Source of the DNA: Glycomyces buryatensis
GTDB taxonomy: Bacteria > Actinomycetota > Actinomycetes > Mycobacteriales > Micromonosporaceae
Length of the DNA: 64,000 nucleotides
Assembly (NCBI RefSeq): GCF_004912275.1
Contig: NZ_STGY01000083.1
Span: 62,001-126,000 of the forward strand
Direction of reading: 5' to 3'
A program made the position numbers and the translations under genes. The notes beneath the pieces are model-generated. The model ran no database searches and was not told the DNA's origin. It saw nothing but the letters and a program-made list of their open reading frames with translations. Shown here piece after piece: positions 25,899-33,295 of the stretch (position 1 is the first letter of the stretch; every line of letters starts with the position of its first letter).

Positions 25899-26324
25899 TT
25901 ATTCGCAGAAGACCCGGATGGAGGTGTCGGCATCGTCGATATCCACAATGACCTCGTCAAGGTGGTCGATGAGCTCCTCGAGCTGCTGCGGCTTGAGCTC
26001 GTTGAGGTCGATCGGGAATCCCGACTTGTCCAGCTCCTCGTTGGCCAGGGTGATCGCCCGCGGGGGGATGAGGCTGGTGAGCCGGACCCCGGCTCGCAGC
26101 AGCTGCAGGGGGACCTGGACATTGATCCGGTCCTGGCCACCGCTGCCGTCGGCCGAGTTCAGCACGACGCGCAGGTACTTCGGCTTGGCCTTCGAACGGG
26201 CGCCGATTCCCAGCGAGGACTCGGGCTGTTCGCGCTCGACGGCATTGATCAGCCGCTCGGCCTCGTCGGCGGTGATCTTGCCTTCGGCCAGCATTTCCAG
26301 AATCTGGCGGCGTTGCTCACTCAT
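25899..26324 (-). CDS. SHOCT-like domain protein
   Basis: 141 aa. The N-terminal 'RRQILEMLAEGKITADEAERLINAV' is the short helical SHOCT-like motif also seen at the start of YvlB/LiaX-type proteins; the rest is an alpha/beta domain with an acidic C-terminus ('DLDE', 'VDIDDADTS'). Third gene of an operon with DUF2089 and a small membrane protein. In Firmicutes similar sets are linked to envelope stress; that role here is inferred. Confidence 0.75.
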   Translation of the reverse strand: MSEQRRQILEMLAEGKITADEAERLINAVEREQPESSLGIGARSKAKPKYLRVVLNSADGSGGQDRINVQVPLQLLRAGVRLTSLIPPRAITLANEELDKSGFPIDLNELKPQQLEELIDHLDEVIVDIDDADTSIRVFCE

Positions 26325-26345
26325 GGCTTCTGTTTCCTCTCCGAT

Positions 26346-26606
26346 TTACCTGATGCGGACGTGCAGGGCCGTGCGGCCCTCTTCGAACTCGAACCGCGTG
26401 CCCGGCAGCGCCCACAGCACCCGCCCGATGCCGCGCAGCGCACCCAGCGGGCGCACGTCGAACATGAAGCAAGCGACCACCCCGCCCACTACCGCGAGCA
26501 GCAGCAACGGCGACAGCAGCAGCGCCACCGGCACGACGGGGATGAACAACCGCCGCCACCGCCCGTCGGCCCGGCGCCGACGGACTGTCACCAGCTGCGG
26601 AATCAT
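26346..26606 (-). CDS. Small membrane protein in DUF2089 operon
   Basis: 86 aa. Basic N-terminus, then one long hydrophobic segment (residues ~20-50, 'VVPVALLLSPLLLLAVVGGV'), then a short cytoplasmic or external tail ending 'GRTALHVRIR'. ATG overlaps the stop of the DUF2089 gene (ATGA) and is followed 21 bases later by the SHOCT-like gene. No family recognised. Confidence 0.75.
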   Translation of the reverse strand: MIPQLVTVRRRRADGRWRRLFIPVVPVALLLSPLLLLAVVGGVVACFMFDVRPLGALRGIGRVLWALPGTRFEFEEGRTALHVRIR

Positions 26607-26965
26607 CGGAGCCGCTCCAATTCGGCCAGTGCCTCTTCGGCGGAGATCTCGCCCAGCCGCAGACGGTCGACGACATCGGCGTTGGTGGGCGGCGGGTCGG
26701 TGTCGACGAAGTCGAGGACCTCGGCGATGCGGTTCAAGCGGGACTTGATCGTCGGATAGCTGACCCCGAAGATCCGCTCCATGTCCTTGATCGAACCGTG
26801 CGCCAAGACGAATGCGGAAACGAACACCTGGTCGTCGACGCTGAGCTGAAACAGTTGCGGCGGCTCGAACTGACCCTCGACCGCGACACCGCTGTCGACG
26901 AGGCGGACCCGCTCGACCACGAACTCCCGCCCCTGCGTCAGGTCCGTCAGATCCTGCCAATCCAT
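26603..26965 (-). CDS. DUF2089 domain-containing protein, likely DNA-binding
   Basis: 120 aa. It carries an HTH-like segment 'GSIKDMERIFGVSYPTIKSR', a linker, and a C-terminal 'LGEISAEEALAEL' helix similar to the SHOCT motif of the third operon gene. The ATG at 26965 has an AAGGAG site 9 bases upstream; an in-frame start eight codons earlier coincides with that site and is rejected. Probably autoregulates through the CTTAA repeats upstream. Confidence 0.85.
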   Translation of the reverse strand: MDWQDLTDLTQGREFVVERVRLVDSGVAVEGQFEPPQLFQLSVDDQVFVSAFVLAHGSIKDMERIFGVSYPTIKSRLNRIAEVLDFVDTDPPPTNADVVDRLRLGEISAEEALAELERLR

Positions 26966-27004
26966 GCTCGGCTCCTTCATGCTCGACAACGTTCCCGTCT
27001 TTCA

Positions 27005-27056
27005 GTTGTATCTTAAGATTCTTAAGTTTACAACGACCAAACCTTAATTTTCTTAA
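27005..27056 (-). promoter_or_regulatory. CTTAA repeat cluster, candidate operator of the DUF2089 operon
   Basis: GTTGTA and TACAAC (27005-27010, 27029-27034) bracket the perfect 15-bp palindrome CTTAAGATTCTTAAG (27012-27026). A second pair of CTTAA boxes lies at 27043 and 27052. Within each pair the boxes are 9 bases apart. It begins 40 bases upstream of the DUF2089 start, where a regulator would act. Confidence 0.65.
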
Positions 27057-27297
27057 TATCGACTTCAATATTCGCACGCCGTGCACCCTATAGTTCGCGA
27101 TCAGACACAAACCGGCCAGGTCCGGCGGCGGCCACACTCATCGGTCGGGCCGGCCGCGCCATCTCGTCCGAACGCGGCCCGGCATCCGCAGCGACACCAG
27201 AACGCCCCGATCGGCCAAGAGGCGCACGGCGGCGTGCCACTCGGCCGATCCGCGATTTGGGCACCCGTCGACCCCACAACCCGAGAACGCCCAAATA

Positions 27298-27339
27298 ATA
27301 CATAACTTGCGGGAACGGCACTTCTCGTGAGTTATGTAT
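27298..27339 (+). repeat. 42-base hairpin upstream of the AT-hook protein gene
   Basis: ATACATAACT (27298-27307) and AGTTATGTAT (27330-27339) are exact inverted copies. The inner TGCGGGAA/TTCTCGTG also pair if G-U pairs are allowed, so an RNA from this strand would form an 18-bp stem with the loop CGGCAC. It lies 60 bases before the -10 box of the downstream gene, so it could instead be a DNA-binding site. Confidence 0.6.
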
Positions 27340-27399
27340 AGGCGTAGAGCGAAGTTGTTTTTCTAGTTTTTAAATATTAAAAACGGAAATAAATAATGG

Positions 27400-27405
27400 T
27401 AGGGT
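27400..27405 (+). promoter_or_regulatory. -10 element for leaderless transcript
   Basis: TAGGGT ends 6 bases before the GTG at 27412 and there is no ribosome-binding site. This decides the start in favour of 27412 over the in-frame GTG at 27406. Confidence 0.6.
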
Positions 27406-27411
27406 GTGCCC

Positions 27412-28482
27412 GTGACAAAAACAGTGACGTTGTGCAAGCGGTGCGGGAACCCGATCCCTCAGCAGGCCGGCCGGGGGCGCCCGCGGCTGTACTGCGCGGA
27501 AGGCGATTGCGCCGCTCAAGCGAAACGGCAGCGCGAGCTGCGCCGGGCCACCCCAGGACTCGAAGGCGCGCTCGCACGCGCCGAGGAGCTGTACGAGCAG
27601 ATCGACCAGTCCATGACAGCCGCCCTGGCGCCGCTCGCCGAGGCGCTCCGGGCCGAGACCGATCCGGCCCAGGTCGAGGCACGCCTGGCCGAAGTCCGCT
27701 CAGAAGCCGCCGGCGCGGTCGCCGCCGCCAGGGCCGAACGCAACGAGGTGACCGGCCGGTCCGAATCACTCGCGGAGGAACTGGCCGCGGCGCGAATCGA
27801 GATCGAACGGCTCGCCTCCTCGGCCGAGGAGGCGCAGGTCCGTGCCAAGGAGGCCGTGACGGCTCGGGTGGCGGCGGTCAAGGCCGCCGAGCAGACCAGG
27901 GCCGAGGCCGACGCGCAGATATTGTCCGCGCGCGAGGAAGTCGAAGCGGCCACGGCCGCACGGGAAGACGCTGAAGCGTCGGCACAGGCCGCGCTCGGCG
28001 AGGCGAAGACCGCACGCGAGGACAGCGACGCGGCCCGCAATGCGCAGGCCGCCGCCGACGAGGCGGCCACCGCCGCACGCGGCGAGGCCGACCGGGCCCG
28101 GGCCCGGGCCGAGCAGATCGCCACCGAAGCCGAGGCCGCCGTCCGCGCCGGCCAGGAGGCACTCGCCAGGGCCGATGCCCGTGCCGCGGCGCTGGCCGGT
28201 GAGCGTGACGCTGAGCGCTCCCGGGTGGAAACGCTCCTCGGTGACCTTGCCATTGCTCGCAGGGACGCCGAAAAGGCCGTCGGTGAAGCCGAAGCCGCCC
28301 GACAGGCGTTGGCGGCCAGCGCCGACCAGGTTTCGGCGCTGGCATCCGATCAGCGCGTCCTTGAGTCGAAATTGGAGGCCGCCAGCACGGACGTCCAGGG
28401 GTTGCGCGGTGAGGTGGAGTCGTGGCGCCGGCGAGCTCTGGCGGCCGAGGTGCGTTTGGAGCGGCCGACCGAGGCGGATTAG
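27412..28482 (+). CDS. Zinc-ribbon, AT-hook and long coiled-coil protein
   Basis: 356 aa. Residues 8-33 hold four cysteines (C8, C11, C28, C33: CxxC-x16-CxxxxC) that should bind zinc; between them 'GRGRPR' is an AT-hook core. From ~40 to ~345 the protein is an almost unbroken Ala/Glu/Arg coiled coil, like KfrA- or SMC-type structural proteins. No known family name fits securely. The DNA-binding head plus long rod suggests a nucleoid or segregation factor; its own promoter lies in an AT-rich island it might bind. Confidence 0.75.
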   Translation: MTKTVTLCKRCGNPIPQQAGRGRPRLYCAEGDCAAQAKRQRELRRATPGLEGALARAEELYEQIDQSMTAALAPLAEALRAETDPAQVEARLAEVRSEAAGAVAAARAERNEVTGRSESLAEELAAARIEIERLASSAEEAQVRAKEAVTARVAAVKAAEQTRAEADAQILSAREEVEAATAAREDAEASAQAALGEAKTAREDSDAARNAQAAADEAATAARGEADRARARAEQIATEAEAAVRAGQEALARADARAAALAGERDAERSRVETLLGDLAIARRDAEKAVGEAEAARQALAASADQVSALASDQRVLESKLEAASTDVQGLRGEVESWRRRALAAEVRLERPTEAD

Positions 28483-28612
28483 TGCTGCTACTCCCCCGCG
28501 CTGGCGAGGGAGGTTTGTCCTGTTTGGTGACTTGGGCCTCGGTGGGGTTCGCTGCCGGGGCCCGTTTTGGTGCGGGTCGGTCGCGGCCGCTGCGGGCTGG
28601 GTGCCTTGTGGG

Positions 28613-29191
28613 TTAGCGGAAGCTGTTGGCGGTGGCTTCGAGTTTGGTTCGGTAGTCGGTCCACCATTGCTGGTCGGCCGGTGGCAGGTTGTCGTTGCCC
28701 CTGGCCATGCCGACGTCGCCGTCGATGGTTTCGCGCACGATGTCGGCGTGGCCGGCGTGGCGGTGGGTTTCGGCGATGGTGTGGATGAGGATCCGGTGGA
28801 GGGTGACGGTCCGGCTTTCGGGTCTCCACCAGGGGACGGTGCCGGTCGCTTCGAGGTCGAGGGCGGCGATGGTGGCGTCGGAGTTGGCCCAGACGCCGTG
28901 GTAGACGTCGGTGATGAACTCGGTGGACTCGTCGGCGGTGGCCCACATGTCGGTGTTGTCTTCGGCTTCTTCGTAGGTCCAGGGCAGGTCGGCCATGGGG
29001 CGGTCGAAGACGGTGCCGAGGTATTCGCATTCGGTCCAGGCGACGTGTTTGACCAGGCCGAGGAGGTTGGTGCCGGTGGGGGTGAGGGGCCTGCGTCGGT
29101 CGTATTCGGACAGGCCGTCGAGTTTCCACAGCAGGGCGTCGCGGCCTTCTTGGAGGTAGCGCTGGAGGGTGTCCTTGGGTACGTTGGTCAT
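28613..29191 (-). CDS. DinB/DUF664 family protein
   Basis: 192 aa. Four-helix DinB fold with metal-ligand histidines in 'GLVKHVAWTECEYLG' and in 'IAETHRHAGHADIVRE'. DUF664 members are putative thiol (mycothiol/bacillithiol)-dependent transferases. Substrate unknown. The 130 bases between it and the convergent coiled-coil gene show no feature. Confidence 0.85.
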   Translation of the reverse strand: MTNVPKDTLQRYLQEGRDALLWKLDGLSEYDRRRPLTPTGTNLLGLVKHVAWTECEYLGTVFDRPMADLPWTYEEAEDNTDMWATADESTEFITDVYHGVWANSDATIAALDLEATGTVPWWRPESRTVTLHRILIHTIAETHRHAGHADIVRETIDGDVGMARGNDNLPPADQQWWTDYRTKLEATANSFR

Positions 29192-29224
29192 GGGGGCGAG
29201 TGTGTCATGCGGGTGTGACGGGAG

Positions 29225-29809
29225 TCAGGTGGTTTTGGGTCGGGCTTTGACGTGGATCTTCTCCCCCTGGGGGCCGAAGATGGCGAGGAATTCGACGGGT
29301 TCGGTGCCGGGGTTGGAGAAGCCGTGTGGGACGCGGGTGTCGAATTCGGCGGCTTCGCCGGGGCCGAGGGTGAGGTCGTGGGATCCGAGGGCGAGGCGCA
29401 GTTTCCCGGAGAGGATGTAGAGCCATTCGTAGCCTTCGTGGGTGCGCTGTGCGGGTTTGTCGGGGCCGTCGGGTGGGCGGATCTGTTTGTAGGCCTGGAG
29501 TCCGGCGAAGCCTTGGGTGAGTGGGATGAAGGTCTGGCCGTGGCGTTGGAATGGGCGCATGTGGACTCTGGGGTCGCCGGTGGTGGGGGCGCCGACGAGG
29601 TCGTCGAGTTGGACGCGGTGGGCGGCGGCGATCGGGAGGAGAAGTTCGAGGGTGGGTTTGCGTTTGCCCGATTCGAGGCGGGAGAGGGTGGACAGGGAGA
29701 TGCCGGTGGTCTCGGCCAGTTCGGTGAGGGTGGTCCCCTGCCTGCGGCGGAGGTCTTTGAGCCGGGCGCCGACGCCGGTGAGGACCGAGTCGAGCTCATT
29801 GTCGTCCAT
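29225..29809 (-). CDS. XRE-family regulator with C-terminal cupin
   Basis: 194 aa. HTH_XRE at residues ~12-65 ('TLTELAETTGISLSTLSRLE') and a cupin at ~110-180 ('HEGYEWLYILSGKLRLAL', 'VPHGFSNPG'). XRE-cupin proteins sense a small molecule and control neighbouring catabolic or redox genes. Divergent from a thioredoxin-reductase-like gene, its likely target. ATG at 29809 chosen by homology to the N-terminus; upstream frame rejected. Confidence 0.92.
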   Translation of the reverse strand: MDDNELDSVLTGVGARLKDLRRRQGTTLTELAETTGISLSTLSRLESGKRKPTLELLLPIAAAHRVQLDDLVGAPTTGDPRVHMRPFQRHGQTFIPLTQGFAGLQAYKQIRPPDGPDKPAQRTHEGYEWLYILSGKLRLALGSHDLTLGPGEAAEFDTRVPHGFSNPGTEPVEFLAIFGPQGEKIHVKARPKTT

Positions 29810-29819
29810 GGATCCAATA

Positions 29820-29834
29820 TTGCCATATCGGCAA
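29820..29834. promoter_or_regulatory. Inverted repeat, candidate XRE-cupin operator
   Basis: TTGCC-ATATC-GGCAA lies 11 bases upstream of the XRE-cupin start and 65 bases from the divergent reductase start. Five-base arms with a 5-base spacer fit an XRE dimer site. Confidence 0.6.
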
Positions 29835-29898
29835 GAAATTTGCTCCTGTTTCGGGATTCGGTGCAGCATCGGATCAGACGATGTTCGTAGGAGGAATC

Positions 29899-30867
29899 AT
29901 GCAGGAGCAGCATTTCGAGGTCGTGGTGATCGGCGGCGGGGCGGCCGGTTTGAGCGGGGCGGTGACATTGGCGCGGGCCAGGCGCACGGTGCTGGTGATC
30001 GATGCGGGCGCGCCGCGCAATGCCCCGGCCGAGGGGGTGCATTCGTACCTGACGCGGGACGGCATGCCTCCCGGTGAGTTCACGGCGGCGGGCCGGGCCG
30101 AGGTTCGCGGCTACGGCGGCGAAGTCTGGGAGGACGGCGTCGACACCGTCAAAAGGGACGGTGACCGGTTCGCGGTGCGTCTCGATGGCGGCCGGGCCGT
30201 GTCGGCCGACCGGCTGCTGGTCGCCACCGGCGCGGTCGACCATCTCCCCCAGATTCCCGGGCTGGCCGAGCGCTGGGGCCGCGAGGTCCTGCACTGCCCG
30301 TACTGCCACGGCTGGGAGGTCCAGGACCGGCGGATCGCGATCCTGGCGACGGACCCGGCCGTGGCGATGCACCAGGCGCTGCTGTGGCGGCAGTGGAGCG
30401 ATGCGGTGACGGTCCTGCGGCACACCGCCGGAGCGTTCGCCGCCGATGACGAAGAGCGCCTTGCCGCGCGCGGCATCGACCTGGTCGAAGGCGAGGTGAC
30501 CGCGGTGGAGGTCGAGGACGACCGTCTCGCGGCCGTGGTGCTCGCTTCGGGTCGGCGCGTGGCGTGCGCGGCGCTGGTGGTCGGCACCGCCCCCGACGCT
30601 GCGGCGCCGTTCCTGGCGGATCTGGGTCTGGAGGCGGTCGAGGCGCGCCCGGGTGAGCCCGCGTTCGGCACGAAGGTCGAGACCGATCCGACGGGGAAGA
30701 CGTCGGTGCCGGGGGTGTGGGTGGCCGGGAACGTGGCGAACCCGATGGCGCAGGTCGTCGCCTCGGCCGCCGGCGGCACCATGGCGGGAGCGATGATCAA
30801 TATGGACCTGGTCGAGGCCGAGACGGCCCGGGCCGTCAGCGCGAGGCGCCGGGAGTTGACCCTCTAG
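29899..30867 (+). CDS. Thioredoxin reductase-like FAD/NAD(P)-dependent oxidoreductase
   Basis: 322 aa, ATG with TAGGAGG 5 bases upstream. FAD motif 'VVVIGGGAAGLSGAVTLARA', redox pair in 'LHCPYCHGWE' (CPYC), and a C-terminal 'GVWVAGNVANPMAQVVASA' FAD motif. Two-domain TrxR fold, but with CPYC in place of CATC and no thioredoxin gene nearby, as in actinobacterial paralogues acting on other disulphides or quinones. Confidence 0.88.
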   Translation: MQEQHFEVVVIGGGAAGLSGAVTLARARRTVLVIDAGAPRNAPAEGVHSYLTRDGMPPGEFTAAGRAEVRGYGGEVWEDGVDTVKRDGDRFAVRLDGGRAVSADRLLVATGAVDHLPQIPGLAERWGREVLHCPYCHGWEVQDRRIAILATDPAVAMHQALLWRQWSDAVTVLRHTAGAFAADDEERLAARGIDLVEGEVTAVEVEDDRLAAVVLASGRRVACAALVVGTAPDAAAPFLADLGLEAVEARPGEPAFGTKVETDPTGKTSVPGVWVAGNVANPMAQVVASAAGGTMAGAMINMDLVEAETARAVSARRRELTL

Positions 30868-31163
30868 AGGTCGATGGGTTCGGCCTCGAAGACGTGAATG
30901 TCGGCGGGGCGGGCGCGGAGCGCTTCCAGCGCCGCGCTCGCCCCGACGTGGTGGGGCGCATCGATGTGGGCCTTGAGGGATGCCAGGTCGGTCCAGCGTT
31001 CGACGAACACGAATTTGTCCGGGTCGTCGGAGTCGGCCCACACCGAGTACTCGAGGCATCCGGCGTCGCCGGCGAGCGTCGCCTCCCGCATCGCTTGCAG
31101 GCCGGCCCGGTAGGCCTCGCGATGCTCGGTCTGGGCGTAGACGTAGGCGTGTACCACGATCAT
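30864..31163 (-). CDS. Putative quinol monooxygenase (ABM domain)
   Basis: 99 aa, single antibiotic-biosynthesis-monooxygenase ferredoxin-like fold ('GCLEYSVWADSDDPDKFVFVERW', quoted in part: 'DPDKFVFVERWTDLASLKAH'). YgiN-like proteins oxidise quinols or detoxify aldehydic or polyketide compounds. ATG at 31163 follows TACGGT by 6 bases. Four-base convergent overlap with the reductase. Confidence 0.87.
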   Translation of the reverse strand: MIVVHAYVYAQTEHREAYRAGLQAMREATLAGDAGCLEYSVWADSDDPDKFVFVERWTDLASLKAHIDAPHHVGASAALEALRARPADIHVFEAEPIDL

Positions 31164-31229
31164 GGCCCCACCGTAGCCGGACCCGATACTCGATTGCACC
31201 GGCGCGGCCCGAGCGTTATGGTGCGGGCG

Positions 31230-31976
31230 ATGACTTCTCATGATGGGCCGAAGCGTTACGGCCACGTTGACTTCAACTCCCCTATCGCCCCGTGGCGGGC
31301 CGACCGGCTCGTGCACGACCTGGCCGCCGCTTCCCCGGCGACGATCGCCGACATCGGTTGCGGCTGGGGCGAACTGCTGCTTCGCCTGGCCGCTGCGGTC
31401 CCGGCGGCCAGCGCGGTCGGGATCGACGGCGATACCGAGCTGTTGGACCGGGGTCGGGCGAATGCCGAGGCGCGTGGTCTGGCGGAGCGGGTGCGGTTCG
31501 TGGAGTATCTCGGTGAGGACTGGACGGAGCCGGCGGATCTGGTGGTGTGCAGCGGGGCTGCGCATGCGTTCGGCGGGACGGCCCCGGCGCTGGCCGGGTT
31601 GGCGAAGCTGGTGAATCCGGGCGGGCGGTTGCTGTTCGGGGACGCGTTCTGGGAGCGGATTCCGACCGAGGCGGAGCTGGCGACGATGTGGCCGGGGACG
31701 ACGGTCGAGGAGATGCTGCCTTTGCCGGAGTTGGTCGATGCCGGGATCGGTGCGGGCCTGCGGCCGTTGCAGGTGACGTCGGTCGAGCGTGGTGAGTGGG
31801 AGTATTTCGAGTCGGGGTTCTTGGCCGACAAGGAGACTTGGCTGCTGGAGCACCCGGATGATGAACGGGCCGAACAGATCCGTGAGGGCGTCGACGAGCA
31901 CCGGAACTGGTGGCTGCGGGGGCACCGGGGTCTGGTCGGGTACGCGTATGTGACGTTCGGTCGCCCGGTTCGCTGA
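31230..31976 (+). CDS. Class I SAM-dependent methyltransferase
   Basis: 248 aa. Motif I 'TIADIGCGWGELLLRLA', motif II 'AVGIDGDTELLDRG', and 'LVNPGGRLLFGDAFWE' motif IV. Acceptor unknown. ATG 31230 is favoured over ATG 31218 because TATGGT (31217-31222) would serve as a -10 box 7 bases upstream. Confidence 0.87.
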   Translation: MTSHDGPKRYGHVDFNSPIAPWRADRLVHDLAAASPATIADIGCGWGELLLRLAAAVPAASAVGIDGDTELLDRGRANAEARGLAERVRFVEYLGEDWTEPADLVVCSGAAHAFGGTAPALAGLAKLVNPGGRLLFGDAFWERIPTEAELATMWPGTTVEEMLPLPELVDAGIGAGLRPLQVTSVERGEWEYFESGFLADKETWLLEHPDDERAEQIREGVDEHRNWWLRGHRGLVGYAYVTFGRPVR

Positions 31977-31989
31977 CGTTTGATGCCCG

Positions 31990-32021
31990 ACGCCCGCCAC
32001 CCCGAAGGTGGCGGGCGTTTT
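31990..32021 (+). terminator. Rho-independent terminator
   Basis: ACGCCCGCCACC (31990-32001) and GGTGGCGGGCGT (32007-32018) form a perfect 12-bp stem with loop CCGAA, followed by TTT. It lies 14 bases after the methyltransferase stop. Confidence 0.85.
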
Positions 32022-32098
32022 GCGTTGTCATTGGGCAGCGATGAGGCAGGCGGCGCTGAACAGGACTTGTTCGGCGGTGCGGATGGGTGCCTAGTGCG

Positions 32099-32491
32099 TC
32101 ACTCCCCCGCCGGAGTGCGCCTCTCGCGCCAAGCGGCCACGGTCGCTTCGGCGTCGACCAGGCCGAACCGCAGCGGCGGTCCGTCGGTCGGGGCGATCAG
32201 TGCTTTGCGGATGCGGACGTTGAACTCGTCGATCGCTTCGCGCACGTCCGCCTCTGCGGCCAGCGCATCGAGCCGGTCCGGGAGGTCCTCGAGTTCCTTG
32301 CCGAGGCGCAGCGCCGGCGGCAGGGCCTCGGCGCCGATGTTCTCCCGCGTCGTCTTCTGCCGCAGCCACCAGTCCGGGCTCGTATCGCCCAGGTTCAACG
32401 GCTTGCCGGCGCCCGGCAGGTTCCGAAACTCGCCCCGTGCCTCGGCGTCTTGGATCTGACGGTCCACGCCGCGGGCCTGCCTGTCGCTCAT
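32099..32491 (-). CDS. DUF1992 (DnaJ homologue subfamily C member 28-like) protein
   Basis: 130 aa. Contains the conserved 'DRQIQDAEARGEFRNLPGAGKPL' block (quoted in part: 'GEFRNLPGAGKPL'), then 'LRQKTTRENIGAEALPPA' and a helical rest. The domain name comes from human DNAJC28; bacterial versions lack a J domain and have no known function. ATG with GGAGG site. Confidence 0.9.
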   Translation of the reverse strand: MSDRQARGVDRQIQDAEARGEFRNLPGAGKPLNLGDTSPDWWLRQKTTRENIGAEALPPALRLGKELEDLPDRLDALAAEADVREAIDEFNVRIRKALIAPTDGPPLRFGLVDAEATVAAWRERRTPAGE

Positions 32492-32530
32492 AGCGCCTCC
32501 CTCTTGCGGTAGGAGGCAACGATATCGCGC

Positions 32531-33178
32531 TCAAGCCGACTGGACGACCAGCGCGACCGCCGCGAACTGCGCGATGTAGGCCGCGAGGGTGAAGGAGTGG
32601 AAGACCTCGTGGAACCCGAACCAGCTCGGGCTCGGATCGGGGCGCTTGAGTCCGTAGATGACGCCGCCGGCGGTGTACAGCACGCCGCCGCCGATGATCA
32701 GCACCGTCGCTAGCACCCCGGCGCCGTCGGCCAGTTGCGGCATGACGAACACCGCCGCCCAACCCAGCACGATGTACAGGGCCGTGTAGAGCCAGCGCGG
32801 CGCGCCGACCCAGAGCGTGCGGAAGACGACGCCGGCGATAGCGCCGGTCCAGATGATCGTCAGCAGCCAGGCCCGGGCGGCCCCGCCGAGGGCGAGCACG
32901 GCGACGGGCGTGTAGGTGCCGGCGATGATGAGATAGATATTGGCGTGGTCGATGCGCTTGAGCCAGGCCGTTGCCGCAGGGCTCAGGCGTGAGCGGTGGT
33001 AGAGGGCCGAGACGCCGAACAGGGCCGCCGAGGTCGCGACGTAGATCGCGGCGGCGAGGCGTGCCGCTTGGGTCGGGCCGGTGGCGACCAGGATGAGTCC
33101 GGCGGCGATGGCGATGGGGAAGGCGGCGAGGTGGATCCAGCCCCGCAGGCGGGGCTTGGGTGCGGCTTCCTGGTTCAT
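32531..33178 (-). CDS. Hemolysin III / PAQR family membrane protein
   Basis: 215 aa, seven membrane helices. Family motifs 'SALYHRS' after helix 2 with a conserved His, 'HANIYLIIAGTYTP', and 'GFHEVFHSFTLAAY' near the C-terminus give the presumed zinc-binding His/Ser/Asp set of the PAQR fold. Bacterial members (TrhA/YqfA) influence membrane fluidity and fatty-acid composition. TAGCGT lies 6 bases before the ATG. Confidence 0.9.
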   Translation of the reverse strand: MNQEAAPKPRLRGWIHLAAFPIAIAAGLILVATGPTQAARLAAAIYVATSAALFGVSALYHRSRLSPAATAWLKRIDHANIYLIIAGTYTPVAVLALGGAARAWLLTIIWTGAIAGVVFRTLWVGAPRWLYTALYIVLGWAAVFVMPQLADGAGVLATVLIIGGGVLYTAGGVIYGLKRPDPSPSWFGFHEVFHSFTLAAYIAQFAAVALVVQSA

Positions 33179-33295
33179 GCGTCAACGCTACGCCCGAACG
33201 TTACCGGCCGGTAGTGTCGCTGGTCCCCCTGTCCGAGGTGGGCGTAGGCCCCCGAAGCGCCCCGTCAATCCCCTTCGGACCGTTAGGCTCCGGCA

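Larger units (their letters stand above)
26966..27411. other. 446-base intergenic region, AT-rich at both ends
   Basis: No credible gene. The left end (to ~27070) is AT-rich and carries CTTAA repeats. The middle (27080-27290) is GC-rich with no start-stop frame of good codon bias. The right end (27290-27405) is again AT-rich (long A/T runs around 27355-27392) with a strong hairpin and a -10 element for the downstream gene. Confidence 0.7.

Noticed and set aside
27060-27300. Possible small gene in the long intergenic gap
   Set aside because: Short frames here lack ribosome sites and third-position bias and match nothing recognised.
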